In this document: one piece after another, positions 25,349-32,381 of the stretch
How positions within the stretch are numbered: the first letter of the stretch is position 1
How the letters are laid out: each line of letters begins with the position of its first letter
NCBI GenBank assembly: GCA_900551075.1
Contig: URVB01000029.1
Span: 1 to 43,842, forward strand
Direction of reading: 5' to 3'
Length of the DNA: 43,842 bases
Source: an uncultured Blautia sp.
Lineage (GTDB): Bacteria > Bacillota > Clostridia > Lachnospirales > Lachnospiraceae
The notes under the pieces: generated by a model
Databases searched by the model: none
What the model was told of the DNA's origin: nothing
The model's input: only the letters and a program-made list of their open reading frames with translations
Program-made: the position numbers and the translations under genes

Positions 25349-26311
25349 CTAATGAAGATATTTCGAAATGCCTTCCAGATCGCCCTCCTCAAATTTAGCA
25401 ATGTTCCTCATTGCATCATGCATCATACGATAAAATGAATCATGTGTAATACCACCAATGTGCGGGGTAAGTATCACATTTTCTAATTTCATAATTTCTT
25501 TCTCTCCAATTAGCGGTTCCTCTTCATGCACATCTAATCCGGCATACGACAATTTTCCAGACCTCAAACTTTTTACCACTGCATCAGTGTCTATTAAACC
25601 GCCACGGGCCGTATTGATCAAAATCGCTCCCTGCTTTATCTGGTCAAGTGACTCCGCATTAATAATTTTTCTTGTTCCATCTGTAAGCGGACAATGCAAT
25701 GATATGATATCTACATGAGGAAGCATATCTTCCAATTTACAGTATGAAATTCCAAGATCAATCTCTCTTTCCGGTGGCAACGGAAATAAATCATAATAAA
25801 GAATATTTACCTCAAAACTTTTAAGCAGCTTAACTACAGTTCTTGCTATATTTCCCATTCCTACAAGACCAACCGTTTTCCCGGCAAGTTCATACGTCTG
25901 AATGCCTTGTTCCTGCCGTTCCCATATACCATTTATTGTATTCCTGTGTATCATGGAGAGTCTTCTTAAACATGCTAACATCAGAAGTAATGTATGTTCC
26001 GCAACACTTTCTGCATTAACGCCCTGATTCACGTAAAGAGGAATATCTCTTCTCTTGAGCTCCGCAAGATCAATTGAATCTAAGCCAACTCCTGTCCTCT
26101 GGACCATCTTCAATTTAGAAGCCCGTTCTAAGACATTTTTGGTGATTTTTACTCTCCCACTGGCAAGAATGTAATCAGCCTCTGGCGCCAACTTTTCAAA
26201 ACATTCCTGCGTATTTTCTTCCAACAGCAATACCTCAAACCCATCTGGTACACAGACTTTGAGTATTTCTAAAACCTGCCCTTTATAATTATTAGAAACT
26301 AAGATATTCAT
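25349..26311 (-). CDS. NAD-dependent D-2-hydroxyacid dehydrogenase
   Basis: 320 residues from ATG 26311, which overlaps the stop of the preceding gene (TGATG). Family landmarks are the Rossmann loop GLVGMGNIARTVVKLL, catalytic Arg in INTARGGLIDTDAV, Glu in HEEEPL and the catalytic His in TPHIGGITHDS. It interconverts a 2-oxoacid and a D-2-hydroxyacid. It is much like 3-phosphoglycerate dehydrogenase but lacks the regulatory ACT domain, so serine synthesis is less likely than a dedicated step in the embedded acid pathway. Confidence 0.92.
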   Translation of the reverse strand: MNILVSNNYKGQVLEILKVCVPDGFEVLLLEENTQECFEKLAPEADYILASGRVKITKNVLERASKLKMVQRTGVGLDSIDLAELKRRDIPLYVNQGVNAESVAEHTLLLMLACLRRLSMIHRNTINGIWERQEQGIQTYELAGKTVGLVGMGNIARTVVKLLKSFEVNILYYDLFPLPPEREIDLGISYCKLEDMLPHVDIISLHCPLTDGTRKIINAESLDQIKQGAILINTARGGLIDTDAVVKSLRSGKLSYAGLDVHEEEPLIGEKEIMKLENVILTPHIGGITHDSFYRMMHDAMRNIAKFEEGDLEGISKYLH

Positions 26312-27246
26312 CACATATCCCACTCCCAAGTGATATAAGCATTTGTTCTTCCTCCAAAACTTTCTTTTTGTGATATCAAACCTTCATTTAATATCTTTCC
26401 GCCATCTTCGGTGGAAATCCCAAAATCCAGATATTTTTTTCTTCCTTTATATTCATTAATTATGGTGAAAACAGTATAATCTAATCCGCCGATTTCTCTT
26501 GAAAAATCATTTGATGCCATATATTGGGTATGTATCACATTATCATATTCAAATATAAGAACACCTGCGATCATTTTTTCGGCATAATATGCGGCATACA
26601 AATAAATATTATTTGGAAAATTATTTTTTAATAATTTCAATTCTCCTGCATTATGAACCGCTTTTGTTTCATGATATTTCAAAAGAACAGAATTTTCTAA
26701 TTCTATAAATGTTTCAAAATCCTCACTTTTCTTTACTATAACGCCCTCTCTTTTAGCACGCGAAATCTGAGCTTTTCTTCCTTTCGGCATCTTCATGGGA
26801 TTTTCCAAATCAATTACAGTTGAAGGTTCAATCTTATATATGAATGCCCTGTTTACAAACAAAGCATAAATATCCTCCTCTGTCGGATATCTATGATAAA
26901 TATGCGGTATATTTTTATATATCAATGTTTTAATATTTTTATTTGCGCAATATGTTTTCAATTCGTTAAAACATTCTATCATCGTATGTTGTTTAATTTT
27001 TTCGCTAACTATAAATCCACCATAAGTTAAACCACCGTGTGATATTAACACATCTCCATGAATACTTAAGGGCAGAACAGCAATCAACTGCTCGTCCAGA
27101 AAAAACATTAATGAAGAATCTGTAAATCTGTCTCTGTGATAATCCATATAATCTCTGTTAAACATAAAAATACCATTTCTGGATTTGTTACAAAATTCAT
27201 CCCATTGTTTCTTATTTTCATCCATATATTGTTTAATGATAATCAT
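26311..27246 (-). CDS. FemAB/GNAT-like acyltransferase
   Basis: 311 residues with a double-GNAT layout as in FemA/FemX-like and polysaccharide-locus GNAT proteins. The N-terminal part has KKQWDEFCNKSRNGIFMFNR. A Lys/Arg-rich hinge (KMPKGRKAQISRAKREGV) precedes the second domain, which has YYAEKMIAGVLIFEYDNVIH, YLDFGISTEDGGKILNEGL and a C-terminal SFGGRTNAYITWEW. It should transfer an acyl or aminoacyl group to an amine. In this operon the expected acceptor is the 3-amino sugar from the ketoisomerase/aminotransferase pair. It is translationally coupled to the downstream dehydrogenase (TGATG), tying it to the acid pathway. Confidence 0.75.
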   Translation of the reverse strand: MIIIKQYMDENKKQWDEFCNKSRNGIFMFNRDYMDYHRDRFTDSSLMFFLDEQLIAVLPLSIHGDVLISHGGLTYGGFIVSEKIKQHTMIECFNELKTYCANKNIKTLIYKNIPHIYHRYPTEEDIYALFVNRAFIYKIEPSTVIDLENPMKMPKGRKAQISRAKREGVIVKKSEDFETFIELENSVLLKYHETKAVHNAGELKLLKNNFPNNIYLYAAYYAEKMIAGVLIFEYDNVIHTQYMASNDFSREIGGLDYTVFTIINEYKGRKKYLDFGISTEDGGKILNEGLISQKESFGGRTNAYITWEWDM

Positions 27247-27319
27247 CTCACATATATCTCCTCTACAATAAACTAAACCGTTTTTCCAGTTTGTCTATTG
27301 TATCTTTCCTTTTCCTGAT

Positions 27320-28165
27320 TTATTTTGAATTAATGTTTTCATATTCCATTTCATATTCCGGATGCTTTTTGCATACCATCTTCAGACTTGTTGCATGATT
27401 ATTTTCATCATATCCAACAAAATAGCTTCCACCCTCCGAACCGATTTTTCGATATTTTGTATTAAATGTCATTTTAAAAAGCATGACAACCATCTTAATA
27501 TCTGTAACGAAGCTTATATTTTCTACGTACCAGATATCATTCTCAAATTGTTCATGATATCGCGGTACATTCTCGTCACGAAGCATTCGTGGACATTCAA
27601 GTCCTGGTCTGACGACATTACGCATCCTATGTCTTTCGCTATATCTCTCATTAAAGAAAACCGGCAAAGGTCGTGGACCAATAATTGACATATCTCCTTT
27701 AAGTACACTCCAAAAATTCATCAGTTCATCCAATGAATATTTTCTAACAATTTTCCCAAACTTAGTAACCCGCTGGCTTGCCGGAAGAAGATTTCCGTCC
27801 GTATCTTTTTCATTAGTCATATTTCTAAATTTAACAATTTGGAATTCCTTCCCATCTTTCCCAATGCGTGTCTGCCTAAATATAATGGGACTTCCAACAT
27901 CAAAAAAAGTACATATGGCAAGTATAATATTCAGAGGCGAAAAAACAATAAATGCCAACAATGCAACTATAAAATCTACGACACGTTTCCCATATCTAAC
28001 GTAAAAACCTGTTTTAGGGATTACCTGCTTAGACTCTCTGTTTACTCGTTCCAAGTTTATCTGTTTCAGTTTTCCAGCTACATAACTTTCTTTTGAAGAA
28101 CTTAAGCCGGTATTCCCAACAGCGTCTTTCTTCAATATTTCACTATTTATCTGCACTGTATTCAT
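27320..28165 (-). CDS. Priming sugar-1-phosphate transferase (bacterial sugar transferase family)
   Basis: 281 residues. It starts the repeat unit by moving a sugar phosphate to undecaprenyl phosphate at the inner face of the membrane. A non-conserved N-terminal 50 residues is followed by RYGKRVVDFIVALLAFIVFS (single membrane helix), then GSPIIFRQTRIGKDGKEFQI, VKFRNM, SLDELMNFWSVLKGDMSIIG and PRPLPVF, the WcaJ/PglC catalytic block. The PglC-sized soluble domain means it is the short type. GGGAGAAAAACATA precedes the ATG. The sugar transferred cannot be told from sequence. Confidence 0.93.
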   Translation of the reverse strand: MNTVQINSEILKKDAVGNTGLSSSKESYVAGKLKQINLERVNRESKQVIPKTGFYVRYGKRVVDFIVALLAFIVFSPLNIILAICTFFDVGSPIIFRQTRIGKDGKEFQIVKFRNMTNEKDTDGNLLPASQRVTKFGKIVRKYSLDELMNFWSVLKGDMSIIGPRPLPVFFNERYSERHRMRNVVRPGLECPRMLRDENVPRYHEQFENDIWYVENISFVTDIKMVVMLFKMTFNTKYRKIGSEGGSYFVGYDENNHATSLKMVCKKHPEYEMEYENINSK

Positions 28166-28185
28166 TATGTTTTTCTCCCTAATAG

Positions 28186-29289
28186 TTAAGAAAATCCGTT
28201 AATTACCTCTATCACATACTGTATCTGCTTATCAGTCATTCCATAATACATCGGCAGACTAAGCTCCGTTGCACTAATCTCCTCTGCAATCGGATAATCA
28301 CCCTCTTTAAATCCAAGATTTTTATAACACTCCTGCAAATGTATTGGAATTGGATAATGCTTATTGGTACCAATACCTCTATCATTCAAAAATTTTTCAA
28401 GTTTATCTCTTCTCCTACAGCGAATACCAAAAACATGCCACACTGGCTCCATATCCTCAGGAACATAAGGAAGAATCACTTCTTCATTGTGTATTCCATT
28501 TAAATACATCTGTGCAATTCTTCTGCGCTCAATATTCATCATCTCTAAATAAGGCAGCTTTGCAGAAAGAAAAGCTGCCTGCATCTCATCAAGGCGACTA
28601 TTATTTCCCTGATAAATATGATGATACTTATAATCTGATCCATAGTTGCCAAGTGCCCGGATTTTCTTTGCCATTTCCTCGTTATCCGTTACACAAGCTC
28701 CGGCATCGCCGAGCGCCCCCAGATTTTTTCCTGGATAAAATGAAAAACATGATACATCGCCAAAAGAACCAATTCTCTTACCCTTATATACAGCACCATG
28801 AGCCTGTGCACAATCCTCCACAACATAGAGACGATATTTTCTGGCAATATCCATTATGGAATCCATTTCACAAGCCTGCCCATACAAATGAACCGGCATA
28901 ATAGCTTTCGTTTTATCAGAAATCCTTTCTTGTATTCTGGATGTATCAATATTGAAAGTTCTGATGTCCGGCTCAACAAATATCGGCGCAGCACCAACAT
29001 ATGTGACTGCCAAGGCAGTGGCTATATAAGTATTTGAAGGAACAATGACTTCATCTCCTTCTTTAATTCCAAGCGCTTTAAGCGCAAGCATCAAAGCATC
29101 AAGACCATTGCCAACGCCAACACAATATTTTGTATTACAAAATTCAGCAAACGCCTTTTCAAAAGAGATATCTTCTACGCCTTCAATATACCAGCTTGCT
29201 GAATAGACGCGTTCAAAGGCAGCTCTTAATTCCTTATCTAATTCTTTCTCCATTGGAAGAAAACTAACAAAAGGCACTTTCATTTCCAT
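28186..29289 (-). CDS. DegT/DnrJ/EryC1-family sugar aminotransferase (FdtB/QdtB-like)
   Basis: 367 residues, PLP-dependent. The Schiff-base lysine is in FSFYPGKNLGALGDAGA (about residue 183). Other landmarks are the PLP-phosphate-binding GVGNGLDALMLALKAL, MPVHLYGQACEMDSI, EDCAQAHGAVYKGK and NYGSDYKYHH ... NSRLDEMQAAFL. Adjacent to a FdtA-like ketoisomerase, it should aminate dTDP-3-keto-6-deoxyhexose to a dTDP-3-amino-3,6-dideoxyhexose (Fuc3N or Qui3N). The start could be the first ATG, directly after the upstream TAA, or the third codon (MKVPFVSFLPM), which is the commoner family N-terminus. Confidence 0.93.
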   Translation of the reverse strand: MEMKVPFVSFLPMEKELDKELRAAFERVYSASWYIEGVEDISFEKAFAEFCNTKYCVGVGNGLDALMLALKALGIKEGDEVIVPSNTYIATALAVTYVGAAPIFVEPDIRTFNIDTSRIQERISDKTKAIMPVHLYGQACEMDSIMDIARKYRLYVVEDCAQAHGAVYKGKRIGSFGDVSCFSFYPGKNLGALGDAGACVTDNEEMAKKIRALGNYGSDYKYHHIYQGNNSRLDEMQAAFLSAKLPYLEMMNIERRRIAQMYLNGIHNEEVILPYVPEDMEPVWHVFGIRCRRRDKLEKFLNDRGIGTNKHYPIPIHLQECYKNLGFKEGDYPIAEEISATELSLPMYYGMTDKQIQYVIEVINGFS

Positions 29290-29709
29290 TTATCCCTCAC
29301 TCTTTTTTGAAACATATTCCAGAAACTCATCAAAATTTCTTATATATTCATCCGGATCATAATACTCAGAAGCTGCAACGCAAAGCACTGAATCATCGCG
29401 CTTCCAAATCATCTCTCTCCACAAACCGGGATGCAACACAAGCCCTTTGGAGGGCTGGTCAAGAGTGACTGTTTCCTGCTCTTTTCCATCGGTCAAAATA
29501 ATATCTATCGAACCATATGGACAGAACAGAAGCTGCCAGTTCTTTTTATGTGCATGAAAACCTCTATGTTGATGCTCTTCTGTCTTATAAATACAATAAA
29601 TACGTTTAATCGCGAATGGTATATCACGTTCACTTTCGACAAAAGACAAACCACCAAGCTTAGGATCTGGGTTCATAACTGTATTCATATTCATCAAATC
29701 GTACTTCAT
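29290..29709 (-). CDS. dTDP-6-deoxy-hexos-4-ulose 3,4-ketoisomerase (FdtA/QdtA-like cupin)
   Basis: 139-residue single cupin. Motifs are EEHQHRGFHAHKKNWQLLFC (active-site His residues), GSIDIILTDG, HPGLWREMIW and the C-terminal YYDPDEYIRNFDEFLEYV. It converts dTDP-4-keto-6-deoxyglucose to a 3-keto isomer, feeding the aminotransferase that follows immediately. Whether the product has the gluco (QdtA) or galacto (FdtA) configuration cannot be read from the sequence. It needs dTDP-4-keto-6-deoxyglucose from RfbA and RfbB; the rfbA copy at the operon head is truncated and no rfbB is in the window, so supply must come from elsewhere. Confidence 0.92.
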   Translation of the reverse strand: MKYDLMNMNTVMNPDPKLGGLSFVESERDIPFAIKRIYCIYKTEEHQHRGFHAHKKNWQLLFCPYGSIDIILTDGKEQETVTLDQPSKGLVLHPGLWREMIWKRDDSVLCVAASEYYDPDEYIRNFDEFLEYVSKKSEG

Positions 29710-30197
29710 TTTTTCTATAACCTCATTTCTTCTTTATCTTTTCTAAGTAAATATGTATACATATCAAAAATCCACAGATTACAGTTCAATAACCATTCGC
29801 TCGACTATCAGATTTCCTCATAACCTCTCCTCCGACCCAACCAAGAGAGGCTTACGCTCCCTCTTGCTTCTTCACGCTAATGTGGTAACGTATCGTTTTT
29901 TCAAGTCTCCCCGGTTCTATTCTAAAAAGCAGTTTCCTACCTTCTTATTCCTATTTGTTCTTTCCGCTATGTCTATCCACATCCTTTTTGTAATCTTCTC
30001 AATCACATAATTTCCGATATTACCCTCTGTACCGATCAGCTTTTTACCGTTCGTTCATTTTTCTTATAGCTTCCATTTGAAGCTCATCATCAAGTTCCCC
30101 GTGATGGCTTGGTGTTGCCTTTTCTGCTTTCTCTGCAACGCCAAATGTGAGGGCTGTACTGCATACTGCAAGTGGATGCCTATGTCTTTTCCAATTC
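29710..30197. other. 488-bp stretch without a recognisable gene, containing coding debris
   Basis: It lies between the rfbA stub and the ketoisomerase gene inside the operon leader. On the minus strand short coding-like stretches without starts remain (for example LTFGVAEKAEKATPSHHGEL and LIGTEGNIGNYVIEKITKRM), each ending in stops and in different frames. An imperfect hairpin of the AAGAGGGAGCGTAAGCCTCTCTT kind is present around 29843-29866. I cannot name the source; a decayed insertion that truncated rfbA is the simplest reading. Confidence 0.5.
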
Positions 30198-30395
30198 TCA
30201 GTAACCCCTTAAACCTGGGGGCGTATCCTGCGGTGTTAATATTACAAGAATGTCTCTTGTCCCGGCCATCATAAGCGTTGACAGCGGATAATAAATCATG
30301 AGTTTATCATACACAGGAAGCATTTGCTTAGATGTGCTCATTGTCAAAGGATACAGGCGTTTACCAGAACCGCCCGCAAGAATGATTCCTTTCAT
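30198..30395 (-). pseudogene. rfbA: Truncated glucose-1-phosphate thymidylyltransferase (RfbA) at the operon head
   Basis: The first about 59 residues match RfbA closely: MKGIILAGGSGKRLYPLTMS (nucleotide-binding GGxGxRLxPxT), SKQMLPVYDKLMIYYPLST and LMMAGTRDILVILTPQDTP. They are followed by the unrelated tail PGLRGY and a stop. A full enzyme is about 290 residues, so the catalytic centre is lost and no dTDP-glucose activity is expected. The start has a strong GAAGGAGAAAGAA site and lies 47 bp from the leader dyad, the same as cpsB. Translation of the stub may now only serve as the leader ORF of the operon. Confidence 0.9.
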
Positions 30396-30441
30396 TTCTT
30401 TCTCCTTCTCTGTATTTCTTCATATTTCTTAAGAATGCATA

Positions 30442-30456
30442 TTCGCTATAAGCGAA
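30442..30456. promoter_or_regulatory. Leader dyad TTCGC-N5-GCGAA of the main capsule operon
   Basis: A perfect 5+5 inverted repeat (TTCGCTATAAGCGAA) 47 bp before the start codon of the rfbA stub and about 140 bp downstream of the predicted transcription start. It matches the dyad at 1916-1930 in sequence and in distance to the start codon. Confidence 0.55.
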
Positions 30457-30601
30457 CAAAACGCTCAAAAAAAGAAAACCGTAACCCAAGCAAAGAAAGA
30501 ATCACCGCTTTCTGTTAATCACCATTCAATTTTGTTTTATAAAACGACACGAAAAAGCCTTTACAAAATGCTTTTCTCTCAAGTGCTTTGCGTTTAACAG
30601 C

Positions 30602-30630
30602 ATTATACTTCATCATTCTGCTTTTTTCAA
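30602..30630 (-). promoter_or_regulatory. Sigma-A-type promoter of the main capsule operon
   Basis: On the minus strand, TTGAAA (30625-30630), a 17-bp spacer and a perfect TATAAT (30602-30607). The transcript would have a leader of about 200 bases before the rfbA stub. Around it the sequence aligns with the cpsBCD promoter: an AGCGAAA half-site, then 7 bp before the -35, then TATAATG. Confidence 0.75.
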
Positions 30631-30637
30631 TCATAAT

Positions 30638-30652
30638 TTCGCTGATAGAGTA
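30638..30652. promoter_or_regulatory. Degenerate operator half-site upstream of the main capsule promoter
   Basis: TTCGC-TGATA-GAGTA: one perfect half (TTCGC) and one degraded half, ending 7 bp from the -35 box, exactly the position of the site at 2019-2033. A weaker site suggests activation here may need the extra dyad at 30671-30685. Confidence 0.45.
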
Positions 30653-30670
30653 TCTATTTCTGCTCGAAAT

Positions 30671-30685
30671 ATCGCAAATAGCGAC
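30671..30685. promoter_or_regulatory. Operator-like dyad in the xre/capsule divergent region
   Basis: ATCGCAAATAGCGAC, core TCGC-N5-GCGA, 33 bp from the half-site above. It lies about 45 bp upstream of the TATGAT -10-like box of xre (30729-30734), so it could also control xre itself. Confidence 0.5.
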
Positions 30686-30766
30686 ATATGTTATTCAAGT
30701 GTTGGTTTATTAAAAATATGATATCAAGTATGATATACACGAACCGAAAGATTGGAGGTGTATCCT

Positions 30767-31147
30767 ATGTCAGATTTATACTCAAAAAAGCTGGTAGGCA
30801 AACGTATTCGCGAATATCGGCGCCAACATCACTACACCCAATTTCAATTTGCTGAAAAGATTAATATATCCGTTAATTTTCTCTCAGAAATTGAAAATGG
30901 CCGCAAAGGAATGTCGCAGGATACGCTTGCAAACATGTGCGTGGCCTGTGATTTATCTGCAGATTATCTTTTATTTGGAAAGAAGCCCGAACAACAGCCA
31001 ATTAGAACTTCGTCAACAAGCTTCGTTGATGAATTAAACGCAATGTCTTCCGAAGAGCTTTTATCTATTCGGACATATATTGATTCCTTACTGGATGTAA
31101 GGAAGATTCCGCGCCCTCTTCTGAAAATGAAGGGTTATAAAAATTAG
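30767..31147 (+). CDS. XRE-family transcriptional regulator, intact copy
   Basis: 126 residues from ATG 30767, which follows GGAGGTGTATCCT; the frame opens earlier at 30752 without need. The N-terminal HTH_3 domain (about residues 8-66) has KRIREYRRQHHYTQFQFAEK and SVNFLSEIENGRKGMSQDTL, then CDLSADYLLFGK. The short C-terminal part (FVDELNAMSSEELLSIRTYI) is helical and may dimerise; there is no ligand-binding or protease domain. It is divergent from the main capsule operon and surrounded by TCGC-N5-GCGA dyads, so it is the likely regulator of both capsule operons and perhaps of itself. Direction of control is not shown; dyads upstream of the -35 boxes suggest activation. Confidence 0.9.
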   Translation: MSDLYSKKLVGKRIREYRRQHHYTQFQFAEKINISVNFLSEIENGRKGMSQDTLANMCVACDLSADYLLFGKKPEQQPIRTSSTSFVDELNAMSSEELLSIRTYIDSLLDVRKIPRPLLKMKGYKN

Positions 31148-31164
31148 CTGTTTACATTAAAAAA

Positions 31165-31193
31165 GCGCTGATTCTTTTATGTAGAATCAACGC
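31165..31193 (+). terminator. Hairpin after the intact xre gene
   Basis: GCGCTGATTC and GAATCAACGC pair with one mismatch around a 9-base loop (TTTTATGTA), preceded by an A-run that gives a U-tract for minus-strand transcripts. It is probably bidirectional, ending xre and the operon that finishes at 31299. The loop and inner stem match the hairpin at 2447-2481. Confidence 0.6.
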
Positions 31194-31302
31194 CTGCAAG
31201 TTTCCTGTCCGTCCACAGATGCGCCTGCTTTTCGATCAGATTTTCCTGTTTCTCTTCTGTCAGCTCCGCAAAACATCCTCCTGCAAAGAACAGATGCTTC
31301 AA
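31177..31302 (-). CDS. Possible 41-codon ORF after the EEP gene (doubtful)
   Basis: A TTG at 31302 overlaps the stop of the upstream gene (TTGA) and opens a frame with coding-like composition (ELTEEKQENLIEKQ), ending inside the terminator hairpin. I know no family for it. It may be a true small coupled ORF or the eroded tail of a lost gene. Confidence 0.2.
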   Translation of the reverse strand: MKHLFFAGGCFAELTEEKQENLIEKQAHLWTDRKLAGVDST

Positions 31303-32360
31303 TTTAGCTTCACCGTTATTTTTACCGGCTGATGGTCTGAGTATTGAAACCCCCGGTCAATGACCCTCACTTCCTGAAGCTTAAGGTTATCGGAAATGAT
31401 AAATCCATCCAGCACATACACCTGAAAATCCTCGTAGCTGCCTGTATACGGTGCATTCAAAAGCCGGCAGGTGGGGTACGTATCGTCGATTGCATAAGCG
31501 AAATGCTCCGGCAGGCTGTCCTTGCTCAAAACCTGCGGTGCCCAGCTTTCTGTCTGGAGCAGCGGATATTTGTCCAGAATATCATCAAAGGTCTGGTTAA
31601 AATCCCCGCCTGCAAGGACATAATTCCCGGCCTCATATTCTGACTGCAGCTTTTCTTTAAGCAGATTGCTCTGTGCAGTCCTGCCCTCTCCATTGTCATA
31701 AGCTTCCAGATGAAAATTGATCAGCACCAGCTCTGCATCTGTTCCCTCCAGAGGTATCCTCATTTCCAGCATACAGCGCTTCAAATTACAGGTCTTTACC
31801 GGCCACGAAAAGGATTCCGGCAGAGATATCCGGCTTGCCCGGCCGACAGCCAGGGCTGTCAGGGATACCAGGCCGCTCTCGACCTTTCCGATAGGAGGCA
31901 GAGGATACGGAACAAAATCACACTTAAAATTATGGGCAAACATCCCTGTCATACCAAGCGCCTTCTCATAATAAGCTGCCTCATCTATATGATAGGAGCG
32001 TTTCGAATCTCTGTCTACCTCCTGCAGGAAATAAACATCGCTTCGGGTTTCCTTGAGGATACCGGAAATTCCGGTAAGATTCTCCTGAATCTCTTCCGCC
32101 GAATCCGGCTGAACCCTGGTCCCTCCGTCCATAAAGAAATCCTCCGAGGCATCCAGACCCGCATATCCGGTATTAAAGGTGGTAACAGAAAAGGTATCTC
32201 CGGACTTCAGAGTTTGTATACCCCCTGCCGGAGAAATCTCCTCCACTGCATCCGGCCGGTATTCCCGAAGCGTCAGATATGCCACTGCCAACACCAGTAT
32301 CAGCACAACGATACCAAGCACAATGCCCACGGCTTTTAAAAGATGTTTGATTGTTTTCAT
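31299..32360 (-). CDS. Endonuclease/exonuclease/phosphatase (EEP) family protein, membrane-anchored
   Basis: 353 residues from ATG 32360 (GGAG 7 bases upstream); the ATG at 32372 has no site. An N-terminal membrane helix (about residues 7-30, IVLGIVVLILVLAVAYL) places the enzyme outside the membrane. The metal-dependent EEP fold shows SVTTFNTGYAG, YFLQEVDRDSKRS (metal Glu), LINFHLEAYDNG, YVLAGGDFNQTFDD and a C-terminal DRGFQYSDHQPVKI (catalytic His). Substrates of the family range from nucleic acids to phospholipids; an extracytoplasmic phosphodiesterase is the safest call. It is the last gene of the radical SAM/RNase G operon. Confidence 0.87.
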   Translation of the reverse strand: MKTIKHLLKAVGIVLGIVVLILVLAVAYLTLREYRPDAVEEISPAGGIQTLKSGDTFSVTTFNTGYAGLDASEDFFMDGGTRVQPDSAEEIQENLTGISGILKETRSDVYFLQEVDRDSKRSYHIDEAAYYEKALGMTGMFAHNFKCDFVPYPLPPIGKVESGLVSLTALAVGRASRISLPESFSWPVKTCNLKRCMLEMRIPLEGTDAELVLINFHLEAYDNGEGRTAQSNLLKEKLQSEYEAGNYVLAGGDFNQTFDDILDKYPLLQTESWAPQVLSKDSLPEHFAYAIDDTYPTCRLLNAPYTGSYEDFQVYVLDGFIISDNLKLQEVRVIDRGFQYSDHQPVKITVKLN

Positions 32361-32381
32361 GATTTTCTCCATATCCCGTAT

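Noticed and set aside
28344..28901. 185-codon plus-strand frame opposite the aminotransferase
   Set aside because: Shadow of a clear DegT-family gene; no recognisable domain or start signal.
29843..29866. Imperfect hairpin as a riboswitch or group II intron end
   Set aside because: No intron domain V signature, no reverse transcriptase and no conserved aptamer core nearby.
30077..30274. 65-codon plus-strand frame in the rfbA debris
   Set aside because: Overlaps the rfbA stub on the other strand and has no known domain; treated as chance.
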